From Planctomycetota bacterium (GTDB lineage Bacteria > Planctomycetota > PUPC01 > JACPCR01), in contig JACPCR010000108.1 in the NCBI GenBank assembly GCA_016179685.1, positions 1 to 41,921 of the forward strand: a DNA stretch of 41,921 nucleotides. The letters run 5' to 3'. Below, piece by piece: positions 1 through 9,822 of the stretch (position 1 is the stretch's first letter; the number at the start of each line of letters is the position of its first letter). The notes below the pieces were generated by a model. It ran no database searches and had not been told where the DNA came from. It was given only the letters and a program-made list of their open reading frames with translations. The position numbers were made by a program, and so were the translations under genes.

Positions 1-468
1 GTTGAACCCCCGGTCCCGCCCGCCGCCTGCCTGCCGGTAGGCAGGCCCAACCCCCTCACCGCCAACACCAGGGTTCGGGAAGCATTTTGCGGGACGCTCC
101 GGCGGCCCCCAGAGGATTGACGAAGCCTGGCCGGACCCGGACAATGACGCCTGGACCGTGGTGTGTCAGTAGGGAAGCGCTGCCTCAAACCGACCTGTCT
201 GCACCTGCCTCCCGGATTTGTCCTCCCGTAGGGATCTCGTTGGGACTCTGGGAGGGTCCTCCCGGACTTGTCCCGCCAGGAGGCATCCCGGTGGGACGTT
301 GGGCTCTGCGTCCTTGCCACCTGTCTGCCCTGCCTCCGCCGCGAGCGTCGCGGCAGGCAGGCGTGCCCGGCGCAGGCATGGCGCAGACAGGGCAGGCAGG
401 CGAGCGTTGATCGCGATGGACCTTATCGCGGGATGCGGCAGGCGCTTCGCTACTCGTCATGAGCCTGA
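1..468. other. Repeat-rich non-coding stretch
   Basis: I find no credible gene here. The sequence is very GC-rich and full of short degenerate palindromes and direct repeats built on CCTGCC/GGCAGG. One is a 7-bp stem at 29-46 (GCCTGCC, loop GGTA, GGCAGGC). Repeated CTCCCGGA.TTGTCC.CC units occur around 210-280, and more GGCAGGCAGGCG units around 350-405. Open frames in this stretch are short, overlap in several frames and have Arg/Pro/Gly-rich repeat-derived translations, so I treat them as spurious. Confidence 0.6.
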
Positions 469-699
469 AGGGAGCGAAATGATTACGACAAGGAGCACTC
501 GTATTGGAAGACAGGCAAGGTGAGCGAGGAATACCTGCCCGTTGTGTTCGGGGCATTCTTCAAGAAGCTTGGGCTTCCCAACTCGATGAACAAGTCCGAT
601 TACTGCCAACTTGCAGCGCTTCTCCAGCCCGAGGAGATTGACGCGGAAGTCGTCCGTGTGCTTGAAGCCATTCTACAAGTCAGCCGGAGTTCATCATGA
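469..699 (+). pseudogene. 5'-truncated gene remnant (unknown family)
   Basis: A protein-like frame runs from just after an in-frame TGA at 466-468 to a TGA at 697-699. It encodes about 76 residues with balanced, acidic/hydrophobic composition (for example EEYLPVVFGAFFKKLGLP and QPEEIDAEVVRVLEAI). This is unlike the repeat-derived nonsense upstream. There is no good ATG near its 5' end; GTG at 520 is the only plausible internal start. Its stop overlaps the ATG of the giant gene at 696 as ATGA, a typical translational-coupling arrangement. I read it as the 3' end of a gene whose front was replaced by repeats, or less likely as a short GTG-started gene. I do not recognise the family. Confidence 0.4.
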
Positions 700-3600
700 G
701 CGGATACCTGTTCTCCCTGCTCCTGATCCTCCCTCTTCAGGCCGGCCAGGTCGAGCTTCGCCTCGTCGTCCATGACCGGCCCGATACCACCGTCGACAAG
801 CTCGAACGCCAGCGCGTCATGGTCAATCCCGTTTCCACCAACCAGGGCGTAGTCATGGCCCGGGCGGGCATCGATTACGTCGGATGGGGCCGGAACATCC
901 TTCTCGACGGCCAGACGGTCTTCGAGCGCTACTACGAGGGGAAATACATCGATCGCCTGCCGGTGGCTCGAGTGGACCTGCGGCCCGGTCCGCACACGGT
1001 CTGGCCCGGCGACCACGTCTTCACCGTCGCGGAGGACGGCCGCATCGAAGCCAAGAGCCCGGACCTGCTTGCCGAGGGGGCCGTTGTCCTCGTGAAATGC
1101 TACCCCGTCACCCTCCAGGCCTACCGCGCCAACCCCGAGGAAGGCGACCTGCCGATGTCCATGCGCCTGTTGCCCCTGCCGAACCTCACGGTCCGGGAAT
1201 CGGCCAATGCAGAGGAAGGCGCGCCGAAGATAGCGGGCGACCCGGACAAGGCGCGGGACTTGCTGCCCCTGTTCGACCGATTTGCTCCCCTGACGATCTG
1301 GCTGCCGGCCAACAAGTCCGGGAAAGGTTATCTCATTCATCCGCTCGGCCTGACCTTTCACCTGGGCGCGGAAGGCATTGTCCCGGCCGCTGGAGGAGGC
1401 CAGGGAGTGGAAGGCCTGCGCATACAAGCCCACCGCATCGAAGTGCCCGTCTTCAGCTTTCCCGTCGTGGGCGATGCGAACGCCCGCGCCGTTGTCACCG
1501 GCGTCGAAAGCTTCGCCTGGGACGAGAACAGCGGCGGCCGAACGTTCCTCACCCACTGGTATCCCCGCCGTGACCCGTATGGTTTTCGGGTGTCCGAGGA
1601 GGGGCCTGCGCTCCAGATGGACGGCGATCTGCGGAGATGGCCCGTGAAGACCCTTCGGGTGGACATTCCGGACGTTGTAAGGAAAATCCCGCTGGGCCTG
1701 GTCGTAGAGATGGAATCTCGGCATCTCACGACGGGGATGCCCTTCCGGGCCCGGATAAGGGGAGTGCATCCGGCTCATCCCCTGGAGGCGGCCCGGGCCT
1801 TCCAGCGGGCCCGCGGCCTGTTTGGCGATGCGGCCCGGCTGTTCCGGACGGCGCAGGAGCGTTCCTCCTCAACGGGCCCGGCTCTGAATGCGGCGCTGGA
1901 CGAGGCCGCTTCGAAGCTGAAGGAACTTCCGGAAGCGGAAGCGGCGGAAAGAAAGTCCGTCCTCGACGGGGCCCGGGCAAAGACCGTCATCTGGGTCGAA
2001 CTGCTGAAGAAGGCACAGACGGACCTGTCTTCCGCGAGCCAGGCTCTTTCGGCCTTCGAGACCCGTTTGGCGGAGGCGGCAAAGACCCGGGCGGCCACCT
2101 CCTCCTGGTCCGAATTGGCCGCCGGCCTGCTGGATGCCTTGAAGGCCGGTGAGGCCTGCAGCTCGGCGGTCGAGTCGTCCGCCCAAACCTACGCTCCCGC
2201 GGGCGTGGCGCTACGGGCTCTGTTGGACGATGTGAAACGAAGTCCCGTCCAGGACGCCCTGGCCAAGCTGGTCGAGGCCGCACAAGCCTGGGAGGCCTCG
2301 GTGGCCGCCTTCGGAAACGTTCCCCAGAAGCTCACCCAATCCGTGGAGTCGCTCCGCGCCGCGGAAGCCGAAGCCCGGGCGCCGGAAAACCTGCTGGCCG
2401 ATGCGCCTGCCTTCGCCCAGATGCGTCCCATGGAGTCGGATGTCTGGACCGACCTGACCCTCGAGGCCGCCGGGCCCGAGGAGGTTCAAATCATCCCCCC
2501 GGACCTGGAGGCAGGCGTCTATCGCCTCCGGCTCGGCCTCCGGCCGCCCGAGCCCGGCTCGAAGCCGATCGCCGCGGAACAATGGGTCTCGCTGGCGTCG
2601 CCGCAGCCGGCGTCGCTCGGGCTGTTCACCCTGCGGGGACGCCGCGCCTACTACCGCGGCGAATCCTTCTGGGTCGGACTCGCCATCCTCGCCTTGGGGA
2701 CGCCCGTGCCCCCGGGGACGCCCCTCGAGGCGGACCTGCGCGACGAGCACGGGGCCCGCTTCCCGCTGGTGCGTGAAAAGCTGGCCAAGGGGGTCGAAAA
2801 GGCATGCACGCTGATCGTGCGGCTGGATGCTCCGTTGACTCAGTGCCTTTCACCTGGCCGCTACTTCCTGGAGGCGAGGGCGGGCCTTCGGGCCGCGCGG
2901 CCGCTGGTGTTTTCCATCACCGATCCGGAGCCGCGCACCCATTTCACGAACCTGATGAACGGGAAATACAGCGTCTTCAATACCCTCTATGAAAGGGTGC
3001 TCAGGAGCGGGCAGGGAGCGGACGAAGCGGTCAGGGGGCTGCTGGGCGCGGGCTACAACGCTTTCATGGGGATGAGCTATGACGTGAACCGCGTCTATCG
3101 TTCGGACACCGACATCGAGGCCATCGTCCGCGCGCGCCCGGAGCTGGGGCCGTGGGAGTCCTACGCGCAGGCCAGCGGACGCGATCGCTTCCTGGACTCG
3201 GCCGTGCGGCACAACCTGCGGTTCTACGAGGACGTTTTCACCTACAACGACACGATGCTGCCGCGGGACCCGAAGGTGCTCGAAGCGTGCGAGCGCTACA
3301 TCAGCCTCGAAACCGCCTCGATGCGCCACAGCCCCGCCTTCCACGGCGTCTGCCTCTACGACGAAATTTATACCAGCGCGGACACTGGCACGGCCATGTC
3401 TCAAGGCTTCTTCAAGGCCCAGGAGGTCGCCTATCGCAACCTCCACCCCGGCATGACCAGCGCGGAGGCCCTTCGGGCCCTGGACCGTTACGCCGGGCGT
3501 CCTTACGGCCAGCGCCGGTATGATGACCTGGCGCGATACCGCACGTGGCCGGCCCACGAGGACCGCGACTGGCGTCTGTTTTCCGACCTGCTCGCCGCGG

Positions 3601-6600
3601 CGGCAAAGGACGTCATGCCCGAGGCGCAGAACTTCACCCAGCAGCGCTTCTGGGGGACCAACGGCGGCAACCTCTCGCCCAACGGCACGGCCTCCGATGT
3701 CTTCGCTTCCCTCGATATCGCCGCCTGCGTCATGTACAAGGACGGCGGCTACGGCGACCGGCCCGTCTTCGCACCGATGCAAGCGGACGTCCTCCGGGTA
3801 CGCGACTCCATCCCCGTCTGGACCCAGTTGCACGGCTTCGGCAGCCCCGGCCTCTTTGGCCGGCATCACCTCCGCCAGGCCTTCCTCGCCCTTTCCCAGA
3901 AGATCGAAGGATTCACTTTTTTCACCATACCCTTCGACCCGGAGTCGCCGGGCTACCTGGACAACCGCGACGCGATCCGGGACATCACGGAGCACCTGTG
4001 CACGCCGTACGGCGACTTTTTCCTGTCGCTCGAGAAAGGCTACAAGAAGGTGGCCATTTATTATTCCCGTGAGGCGGACTATCTCAGCCCGCGCAAGCCG
4101 CGCAAGCTCGCCGCCGCGTGCGAAGGCCTCTGGGTCGCCTGCCTGCGGGCCGGCTTCCCCGCTGATTTTCTTTACGACGACCAAATCCGCAGCGGAAAAG
4201 GCCTCGAATATCAGGTCGTCTTCGCACCCGGATTCTTCTACGAGGATGAAGCCCCGCCGGAGACCCTCGCCGCTCTCAGCAGGCTCGTCGATTCCGGCCG
4301 CACGCTGGCCGTGGAACGCTCGAGCCGCCTGCCGCTCGAGGGCCTCGCTCGGCTGGACTCGGACCTCGACGAGTACGACACTCCCTATGGCAACACCGTA
4401 GGGTTCATCGACTTCGAAAGCGAGGCCGTGTGGGACCATTCCAGCGAGACCACCCGGTGCGTGCGGGAGTTCCTCGGCAAGCGTATCCCACCGGCCGCAC
4501 AGCACGATCGGATACTGGGACCCGACTGGCTTCGCTGCGGCCAGGCCGAGTATCTCGTGGTCGCCAATTTCGCCTTCACGGGCTTCCATGGCGTACACAA
4601 GACCCTTTATCAGGCGCCGGACTGCGCCGTCCTGAAGTTCCCCAGGCGCCCGCCCGCCTGCTATGACCTGCTCGAGATGAAGCCCATCGAGGTCGCCACC
4701 GAAGGCGATTGGATGACCCTCGAGTCTGACCTGCGGCACGTCCCGGGCAAGATTTACGCCTTTCTGCCCGCGCCCATCGCCGGTGTGGAGCTTCACGCGG
4801 CTTCACGCGTGCCAGCCGGGAACGACCTGAACTACCGGGTCTCCGTTCGAGACGCGGAAGGGAAGGCCATCGAGGCGAGCTTTCCGATCCAGGTCATCTT
4901 GAGGGACTCCGAGGGGCGGGTCCAGACGGAAGTCTACCGCGCGGCAGCGCCCGAGTTCCGAGGCGTCTATCGGGTCCCCGTCAACGTGCCCGCCGGCGCC
5001 TGGACCCTGCGCGTCCGGGAGCTGGTGAGCGGGACCGCCGCCGAGGCCGCCATCACGGTCGCCCCAGGCACACTGCCTGCAGCCGCGCGCCTCGATGCCC
5101 GCCAGGTCTGGATTTCCGATCCCGAAAGAATCCTGGGCTTTCTGGCCGAAAAGGGACCGCTCGTCATCGCCATCGACGAGGAACAGGCGGCCTGCCGCGC
5201 CCAGGCGGAGCGCCTGCGCGACGCCCTGGCCCAGCGCGGCCGCGAAGCCCGCGTCGCCGCCGTGCAGGACGTACTGCGCCTGCCCATGGATTGGGACCCG
5301 GAGAATCCCCGAATCGACGGCGGCAGGCTCTGGCGAGGAGACGAAGTGCTGCCCGCCTTGTTCATCGACGCGCCTCTGGTCCTGCTGGGCGGCCGCAATG
5401 AAAATCGCCTGGTCGAGGCCCTGATTCGGCGGGACCTTCTCGCTCCGCCCCTCACCACCCATTTCCCGGGCCCTGGCAAGGCCCTGATGGCCTGGTCCCG
5501 CCGGGCCTTCTCCACTCTCTACGACACCGTGAGCGTCCTGGCGGCCGACGAGGCCGGACTGGCCCGCGGCGTCTCCGCCCTCCTCGAGCTGCCGACCCCA
5601 GCGGAGGCCGAGCCGGTCCATCCGCCCACTCTGACGCCTCGGTCGGACCCCGCCGCGACGCTCGTCCGAGCGCCCTCCGCCCCCAGCGCCCCCAGCAGCT
5701 TCCGCGACGCCGTCAGCGGCGAAGACCTGGTTCGCTCTCTGGACGTGGACCCAGCGACGGGTCGGGTCCTCGCGGGCACCTTCGGATACACCCACAACCT
5801 GTTCTGCCTCTCGGCGGAGGGGCGGCTTCTCTGGAAGCAGTTTCTGCCCGAGCATAACGTCTATTTCGCCCGCTGGTACGACGGCGGACACCGCGTCGCC
5901 GCCGCCACGGGCCAGGGTTTCTTCCTTTTCCTCCTCCGCGGCGACGATGGACAGGTGCTCAAGAAATCCGCCGCCACCGAATGGCCCAGGCATCACGGCG
6001 GCTTCAATACCTACCAGGAAGCCGCCGTCAACACGGAGCTTCAGATCGAGATCAATCCCCCCCTCCGGCAGATTCTCATGGGCGGGCTGACCGGCATCCT
6101 CGCCGTCGATTTCGATGGCAACCGGATGTGGTTTCTGGACCGCGCAGAAGCCATCACGGCCTACCCGAAGGAGGCGGAGCAGAGCGTTGCCGCGGAGTTC
6201 GGACGCTTCGCCGTGGTCGGCAATTTCGCGCTGAGCCCCGACGGCCTGCGACTGGCCTGCAGCGAGGAACGGATCATCGGCTCCACCCCCAGCACCATAC
6301 CCGGCAAGGTGGCCAACCTCTGGCAGCACGTGCCCAGAGTCCTCGATGCCCGCACGGGGCAAATCCTGATTGAAAACCGGGACGACCCGGGCAACCAGAC
6401 CAGCCCCGGTAACTGGTCCGTGAGCTGGCCCGCCGATTCCGCGATGCCCCGGGTACACACCGGTGGCGTATCCGCCACCCTGCTTCTGAATGGGAAGCTG
6501 GGGCCGTACGAGTCCTTCAAAGGCATTCTCCTGCGCGATGGCGGACGCCTGCACGCCAGCCCCACGGCCGTGGAACGCGTCGACTCCCGAAGCGTCACGA

Positions 6601-9101
6601 TGTGGCGGGAACATGGGGCACAGACCTGGATTCCGGGCCTCGACGCCCTCGGCGAAGCGCAGAAGCGGCTTTATCGCTGCGATCGGGACGGCCTTGTGCG
6701 CTGCACGGACTTGGAGACCGGCCGGACGCTCTGGGAGCACCGCCTCCCCTTCAGCGCCCTGTTGCGTCCAGGGGGCGGCGGGTTGGTCGCGGGAAGCAAG
6801 AACGGCACGGTCGTCCAACTCGATCCCTCGGGCGTCCTCCTCTGGCAGGTGCGCCTGCGCGATTTGCATGAGACGGCGACTGGCGGCTACCCGGCCTACC
6901 TTCAGTCCGCTCTCGAAAGGGACCCGGACTCGACGGGCGAGCTCTTCCCGGCGAACCGGGATGCCCCGGGCGATTATGACGCGATTCTGCGGATGGGCAT
7001 CGAACAGCTCGAGAATGGGGACTTTGAGAGCCTGGAAGGGTGGGCCTCGGCCGCGAGCGAGGTGAAGGCTGGAGCGCCCGGCCATTCCGGAGACCGGGCT
7101 CTGGTCCTTGTTCCGGGCCAGCTCGTCTCGCAACGCCTTCGACGCCGCATCGTTCCTTCGGCCACCTACCTGCTCGAGTTTTTCTACCAGGTCCGGCAGC
7201 CCGCGGCGCGGCTGGTCGCCGGCGCCCTCCTCGGCGGGCCCCGAGGCGAAACCCTGACGGCCTCGAAGTTCGCCGCCAGGCCCGGCGAATGGGCCTTCGG
7301 CCGGCTCGCCGTCAAGACCCTGGCGGAAACCTCCACCCTCGATATCGGCTTCGAGGCGGAGGGCGGAGAGGTGCGTGTGGACGGCGTGAGCTTCCGACCC
7401 GTCCGCTTTCCCTCGGCCAATCTGCTGGCTCACAGCGAGCTGCATGCCGTCGAGCCGACCTTCGTCCAGGACCTTCGAGTCCAGTATGATCGCATCCCGG
7501 CGAGGCTGCGGGAGAAGCTCATGGGCCGCAATCGCGTGGCGGCCTTCGCACAGGGCCTCCCTACGGTCGGCACGATCTATACCCAGGAGCAGGCGTTCCT
7601 GCACAACGGCCGGCTCGACGACGTGGGGCCCGCCTGGATTCATCAGCCCGACTACATGGGCTATAGCGTCATCCTCACCCAGCCGGCGCACATCTCCCAC
7701 CTGGTCATCTATCTGAACAACGCCACTCCGGACCAGGTTTGCCCCACGTTCAGCATCCAGGCCAACGTTCTCAAGACCAGGCTGCCCGAGGTGGTGGCCC
7801 TGGTCCGCGGCAACCGCCGCCGTTTCCTGGTGGTGCATTTCGCCGAGCCGCTCCACACGGACCTCTTGAAAATCCTTCCGGGTCCCTACCGGGCGCTCCA
7901 GGAGCAAGTGACCGAGGTCGAGGTCTACGGCCCCATCGGCGGCATCCAGCTCGGCCGAAAGGATTTTCCATCGGACCCGGACGGCTGGCCGATGTTCATG
8001 GGCGTCCCTTCGCACGCGCCCGAGCGGCTGGCCCCCGACCTGATCGGGGAATACGCTGAATTCGGCAACCTGCGGTATACGTGGCCATCGTTCCATGCCG
8101 GGGCGACCGTTGTACTCGGGCAGTACACGTGCGCGGACGCGGGCGGAGTGTTCCATTCCTTCCTCGTGCCCAAGGCCGGTGCGAAGCCCTCCGCGCTCGC
8201 CTGGGGCCCGACCTGGGGTCTGGCGACCGTGACGCCCACCACCACGCCGGCCCGCTACGCCGGCCGCCTGCTCGCCGGCTCGGCCGACTACAGGCTTCAT
8301 GCCGTCGCGGACAACGGCACGCCGCTCTGGAGCTTCCAGACGGGCGGGCGCGTCTATTCCTCGCCCGTGCCCAGCGGCGACGACGTCTACTTCGGATCGG
8401 ACGACGGCCGCCTCTACAAGGTCGACGTCGATTCGGGGACGCTGATCTGGGAATTCACCACCGCCGACCGCGTGCGGAGCGCGCCGGCGCTCGCCGGAGG
8501 CCGCGTCTACGCCGCCTCCTGGGACGGCTTCCTCTACTGCCTGGACGCCGAATCGGGCCTCCTCGCCTGGAAGTCGCCCATCGCGCCCTTCACGCGATCG
8601 AGTCCAGCGGTCCATGACGGCCGCGTCATCCTGGGCGATGAACAGGGCCGTATGCTCGCCTTCGATGCCGCTAGCGGCCAGGCCCTCTGGCAACATCCGC
8701 TGGGAGGCAATCTGTCCACCTGTCCCGTCGCGACCACTGACAGCGTGTGCTTCTTCAGCGACCAAGGCGACGCGGCGCGCATCGCCCCCGATGGCAGCGT
8801 CGCCTGGAAGCGTTCCCTCGGCGTCCGTGTCACCGGCCAGCCCGTGCCTACCCAATCCCAGGTTCTCGTGCCCACGGAACGAGGCCTCCTGGTGTTAACC
8901 CGGAGCGACGGCCAGCCGGACAGCCGTTTCGTGCCGCCCCCGGCATCCTCCAAGCTGCTCGCCGTCCTGCCCTACCGGGGCATGGTCTGCGTGACGGCTG
9001 GATTCGTCGGCACGAACACGAACATTCCCCCGCGCACCTACGCGGATTACGGCGGCTTCCAGGCCGTCTGGGGCCCCAAGCCAGCGGCGGAGGCCAAGTA
9101 A
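696..9101 (+). CDS. Giant secreted mosaic protein: GH-like barrel, carbohydrate-binding-like domains, PQQ-type propellers (2801 aa)
   Basis: The N-terminus (MSGYLFSLLLILPLQAG) looks like a signal peptide, so the protein is probably exported. Approximate layout: beta-rich N-terminal region 20-350; Ala/Glu-rich, probably coiled-coil helices 360-590; beta domain 590-735; glycoside-hydrolase-like barrel 740-1115 with a DE pair in YDEIYTS near 888; a region resembling the glutaminase-like fold of beta-galactosidases 1115-1330; beta and alpha/beta domains to 1640; first PQQ/WD-like propeller 1670-2080, with recurrent G..LW and D..G motifs; a CBM4/9-like jelly roll 2100-2240 (LENGDFESLEGW); F5/8-type-C-like domain 2240-2420; second PQQ-like propeller 2465-2790. 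A GGAG at 686-689 supports the ATG, and TAA-TAG closes the frame. Barrel and CBM-like modules suggest extracellular polysaccharide binding or breakdown; PQQ-like repeats need not bind PQQ. No catalytic assignment is safe. Confidence 0.9.
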   Translation: MSGYLFSLLLILPLQAGQVELRLVVHDRPDTTVDKLERQRVMVNPVSTNQGVVMARAGIDYVGWGRNILLDGQTVFERYYEGKYIDRLPVARVDLRPGPHTVWPGDHVFTVAEDGRIEAKSPDLLAEGAVVLVKCYPVTLQAYRANPEEGDLPMSMRLLPLPNLTVRESANAEEGAPKIAGDPDKARDLLPLFDRFAPLTIWLPANKSGKGYLIHPLGLTFHLGAEGIVPAAGGGQGVEGLRIQAHRIEVPVFSFPVVGDANARAVVTGVESFAWDENSGGRTFLTHWYPRRDPYGFRVSEEGPALQMDGDLRRWPVKTLRVDIPDVVRKIPLGLVVEMESRHLTTGMPFRARIRGVHPAHPLEAARAFQRARGLFGDAARLFRTAQERSSSTGPALNAALDEAASKLKELPEAEAAERKSVLDGARAKTVIWVELLKKAQTDLSSASQALSAFETRLAEAAKTRAATSSWSELAAGLLDALKAGEACSSAVESSAQTYAPAGVALRALLDDVKRSPVQDALAKLVEAAQAWEASVAAFGNVPQKLTQSVESLRAAEAEARAPENLLADAPAFAQMRPMESDVWTDLTLEAAGPEEVQIIPPDLEAGVYRLRLGLRPPEPGSKPIAAEQWVSLASPQPASLGLFTLRGRRAYYRGESFWVGLAILALGTPVPPGTPLEADLRDEHGARFPLVREKLAKGVEKACTLIVRLDAPLTQCLSPGRYFLEARAGLRAARPLVFSITDPEPRTHFTNLMNGKYSVFNTLYERVLRSGQGADEAVRGLLGAGYNAFMGMSYDVNRVYRSDTDIEAIVRARPELGPWESYAQASGRDRFLDSAVRHNLRFYEDVFTYNDTMLPRDPKVLEACERYISLETASMRHSPAFHGVCLYDEIYTSADTGTAMSQGFFKAQEVAYRNLHPGMTSAEALRALDRYAGRPYGQRRYDDLARYRTWPAHEDRDWRLFSDLLAAAAKDVMPEAQNFTQQRFWGTNGGNLSPNGTASDVFASLDIAACVMYKDGGYGDRPVFAPMQADVLRVRDSIPVWTQLHGFGSPGLFGRHHLRQAFLALSQKIEGFTFFTIPFDPESPGYLDNRDAIRDITEHLCTPYGDFFLSLEKGYKKVAIYYSREADYLSPRKPRKLAAACEGLWVACLRAGFPADFLYDDQIRSGKGLEYQVVFAPGFFYEDEAPPETLAALSRLVDSGRTLAVERSSRLPLEGLARLDSDLDEYDTPYGNTVGFIDFESEAVWDHSSETTRCVREFLGKRIPPAAQHDRILGPDWLRCGQAEYLVVANFAFTGFHGVHKTLYQAPDCAVLKFPRRPPACYDLLEMKPIEVATEGDWMTLESDLRHVPGKIYAFLPAPIAGVELHAASRVPAGNDLNYRVSVRDAEGKAIEASFPIQVILRDSEGRVQTEVYRAAAPEFRGVYRVPVNVPAGAWTLRVRELVSGTAAEAAITVAPGTLPAAARLDARQVWISDPERILGFLAEKGPLVIAIDEEQAACRAQAERLRDALAQRGREARVAAVQDVLRLPMDWDPENPRIDGGRLWRGDEVLPALFIDAPLVLLGGRNENRLVEALIRRDLLAPPLTTHFPGPGKALMAWSRRAFSTLYDTVSVLAADEAGLARGVSALLELPTPAEAEPVHPPTLTPRSDPAATLVRAPSAPSAPSSFRDAVSGEDLVRSLDVDPATGRVLAGTFGYTHNLFCLSAEGRLLWKQFLPEHNVYFARWYDGGHRVAAATGQGFFLFLLRGDDGQVLKKSAATEWPRHHGGFNTYQEAAVNTELQIEINPPLRQILMGGLTGILAVDFDGNRMWFLDRAEAITAYPKEAEQSVAAEFGRFAVVGNFALSPDGLRLACSEERIIGSTPSTIPGKVANLWQHVPRVLDARTGQILIENRDDPGNQTSPGNWSVSWPADSAMPRVHTGGVSATLLLNGKLGPYESFKGILLRDGGRLHASPTAVERVDSRSVTMWREHGAQTWIPGLDALGEAQKRLYRCDRDGLVRCTDLETGRTLWEHRLPFSALLRPGGGGLVAGSKNGTVVQLDPSGVLLWQVRLRDLHETATGGYPAYLQSALERDPDSTGELFPANRDAPGDYDAILRMGIEQLENGDFESLEGWASAASEVKAGAPGHSGDRALVLVPGQLVSQRLRRRIVPSATYLLEFFYQVRQPAARLVAGALLGGPRGETLTASKFAARPGEWAFGRLAVKTLAETSTLDIGFEAEGGEVRVDGVSFRPVRFPSANLLAHSELHAVEPTFVQDLRVQYDRIPARLREKLMGRNRVAAFAQGLPTVGTIYTQEQAFLHNGRLDDVGPAWIHQPDYMGYSVILTQPAHISHLVIYLNNATPDQVCPTFSIQANVLKTRLPEVVALVRGNRRRFLVVHFAEPLHTDLLKILPGPYRALQEQVTEVEVYGPIGGIQLGRKDFPSDPDGWPMFMGVPSHAPERLAPDLIGEYAEFGNLRYTWPSFHAGATVVLGQYTCADAGGVFHSFLVPKAGAKPSALAWGPTWGLATVTPTTTPARYAGRLLAGSADYRLHAVADNGTPLWSFQTGGRVYSSPVPSGDDVYFGSDDGRLYKVDVDSGTLIWEFTTADRVRSAPALAGGRVYAASWDGFLYCLDAESGLLAWKSPIAPFTRSSPAVHDGRVILGDEQGRMLAFDAASGQALWQHPLGGNLSTCPVATTDSVCFFSDQGDAARIAPDGSVAWKRSLGVRVTGQPVPTQSQVLVPTERGLLVLTRSDGQPDSRFVPPPASSKLLAVLPYRGMVCVTAGFVGTNTNIPPRTYADYGGFQAVWGPKPAAEAK

Positions 9102-9822
9102 TAGTGAAGTTCGGGAAAGCATCCGCGCTCCCTGGCTCGAGAACCATAGGAAAATCCGCCCCCCGCAGGGCCCATTTCCTGCACCCGTTTCTGTGCGAGC
9201 AATGCGGTCAAAAAATCCGGAAAAGTTTCGAGATTTTTCTTGACTTCTCGTATCAAAAAAGCGCCATTGGCGTTTATTGGAATGGGACGGTCTTGTAGGA
9301 ATCGTAGCATGGTGGGAGTCCAAGAGTAGCCCCGCCGCTGCGACGGCGGGACAGTTGGCAACTCCGCGGTCGCACAGCGACCGCACTATTCCGCGGCCCG
9401 CACGAAGTAGCCCCGCCGCTGCGACGGCGGGACAGACAGGCGCCGCGGCGCATCCCTCTCAACCGGACAGGCCCGGGAGACAGGCGCGGTAGGCCAGCCG
9501 ACAGGTCGGCCCATGATGCATGGGGTTTTCATGATCGCTCAATCGTACTGAGGCAAGACATTTGACCGCGGATAACGCGGATGCCGCGGATAAGAGGATG
9601 CACTTCCGTTCGCCTGTGCCAGGTTCCTCTATTCCGGGGTGGCGGGCGCTTCATCCGGGCTCATGCTGTCCAGCAGGAAGCGCCACGCGGGCATGAGCTG
9701 CATACAAGTCCTTTAGCCCCGTCTCTCGCGGACGCTTCGCAGAAGGTTTGTGAGAAATGGCGGCTAGATATAGAATTTTGGGATCGTTTTGGGGTTCAAG
9801 GAACAGGACAAACGCCAACAGA
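9102..9822. other. Non-coding stretch with repeated hairpins
   Basis: No convincing gene is seen. The region holds a tandem hairpin repeat (9325-9435). The remainder includes an AT-richer patch around 9205-9290 and the degenerate repeat-like string CGCGGATAACGCGGAT around 9568. Open frames across it are short and start or end inside the hairpins. No clear promoter for the downstream dehydrogenase was found. Confidence 0.6.
9325..9435. repeat. Two 30-bp direct-repeat hairpins flanking a third hairpin
   Basis: An identical 30-bp unit starting AGTAGCCCCGCCG occurs at 9325-9354 and 9406-9435, 81 bp apart start to start. Each copy folds into a 7-bp stem (CCCGCCG/CGGCGGG) with loop CTGCGA. Between them lies a perfect 8-bp stem, GCGGTCGC-ACA-GCGACCGC, at 9366-9384. 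With only two units this is not a CRISPR array. It resembles the REP-like palindromic clusters that accumulate between bacterial genes. Confidence 0.85.

Noticed and set aside
4803..8855. 1350-codon minus-strand open frame
   Set aside because: It is antisense to the giant + strand gene. High GC removes stops in this frame; its translation is Arg/Gly/Glu-rich without domains, while the + frame shows clear propeller and binding motifs.
9325..9435. Possible CRISPR array
   Set aside because: Only two repeats with internal hairpins, a spacer that is itself palindromic, and no cas genes.
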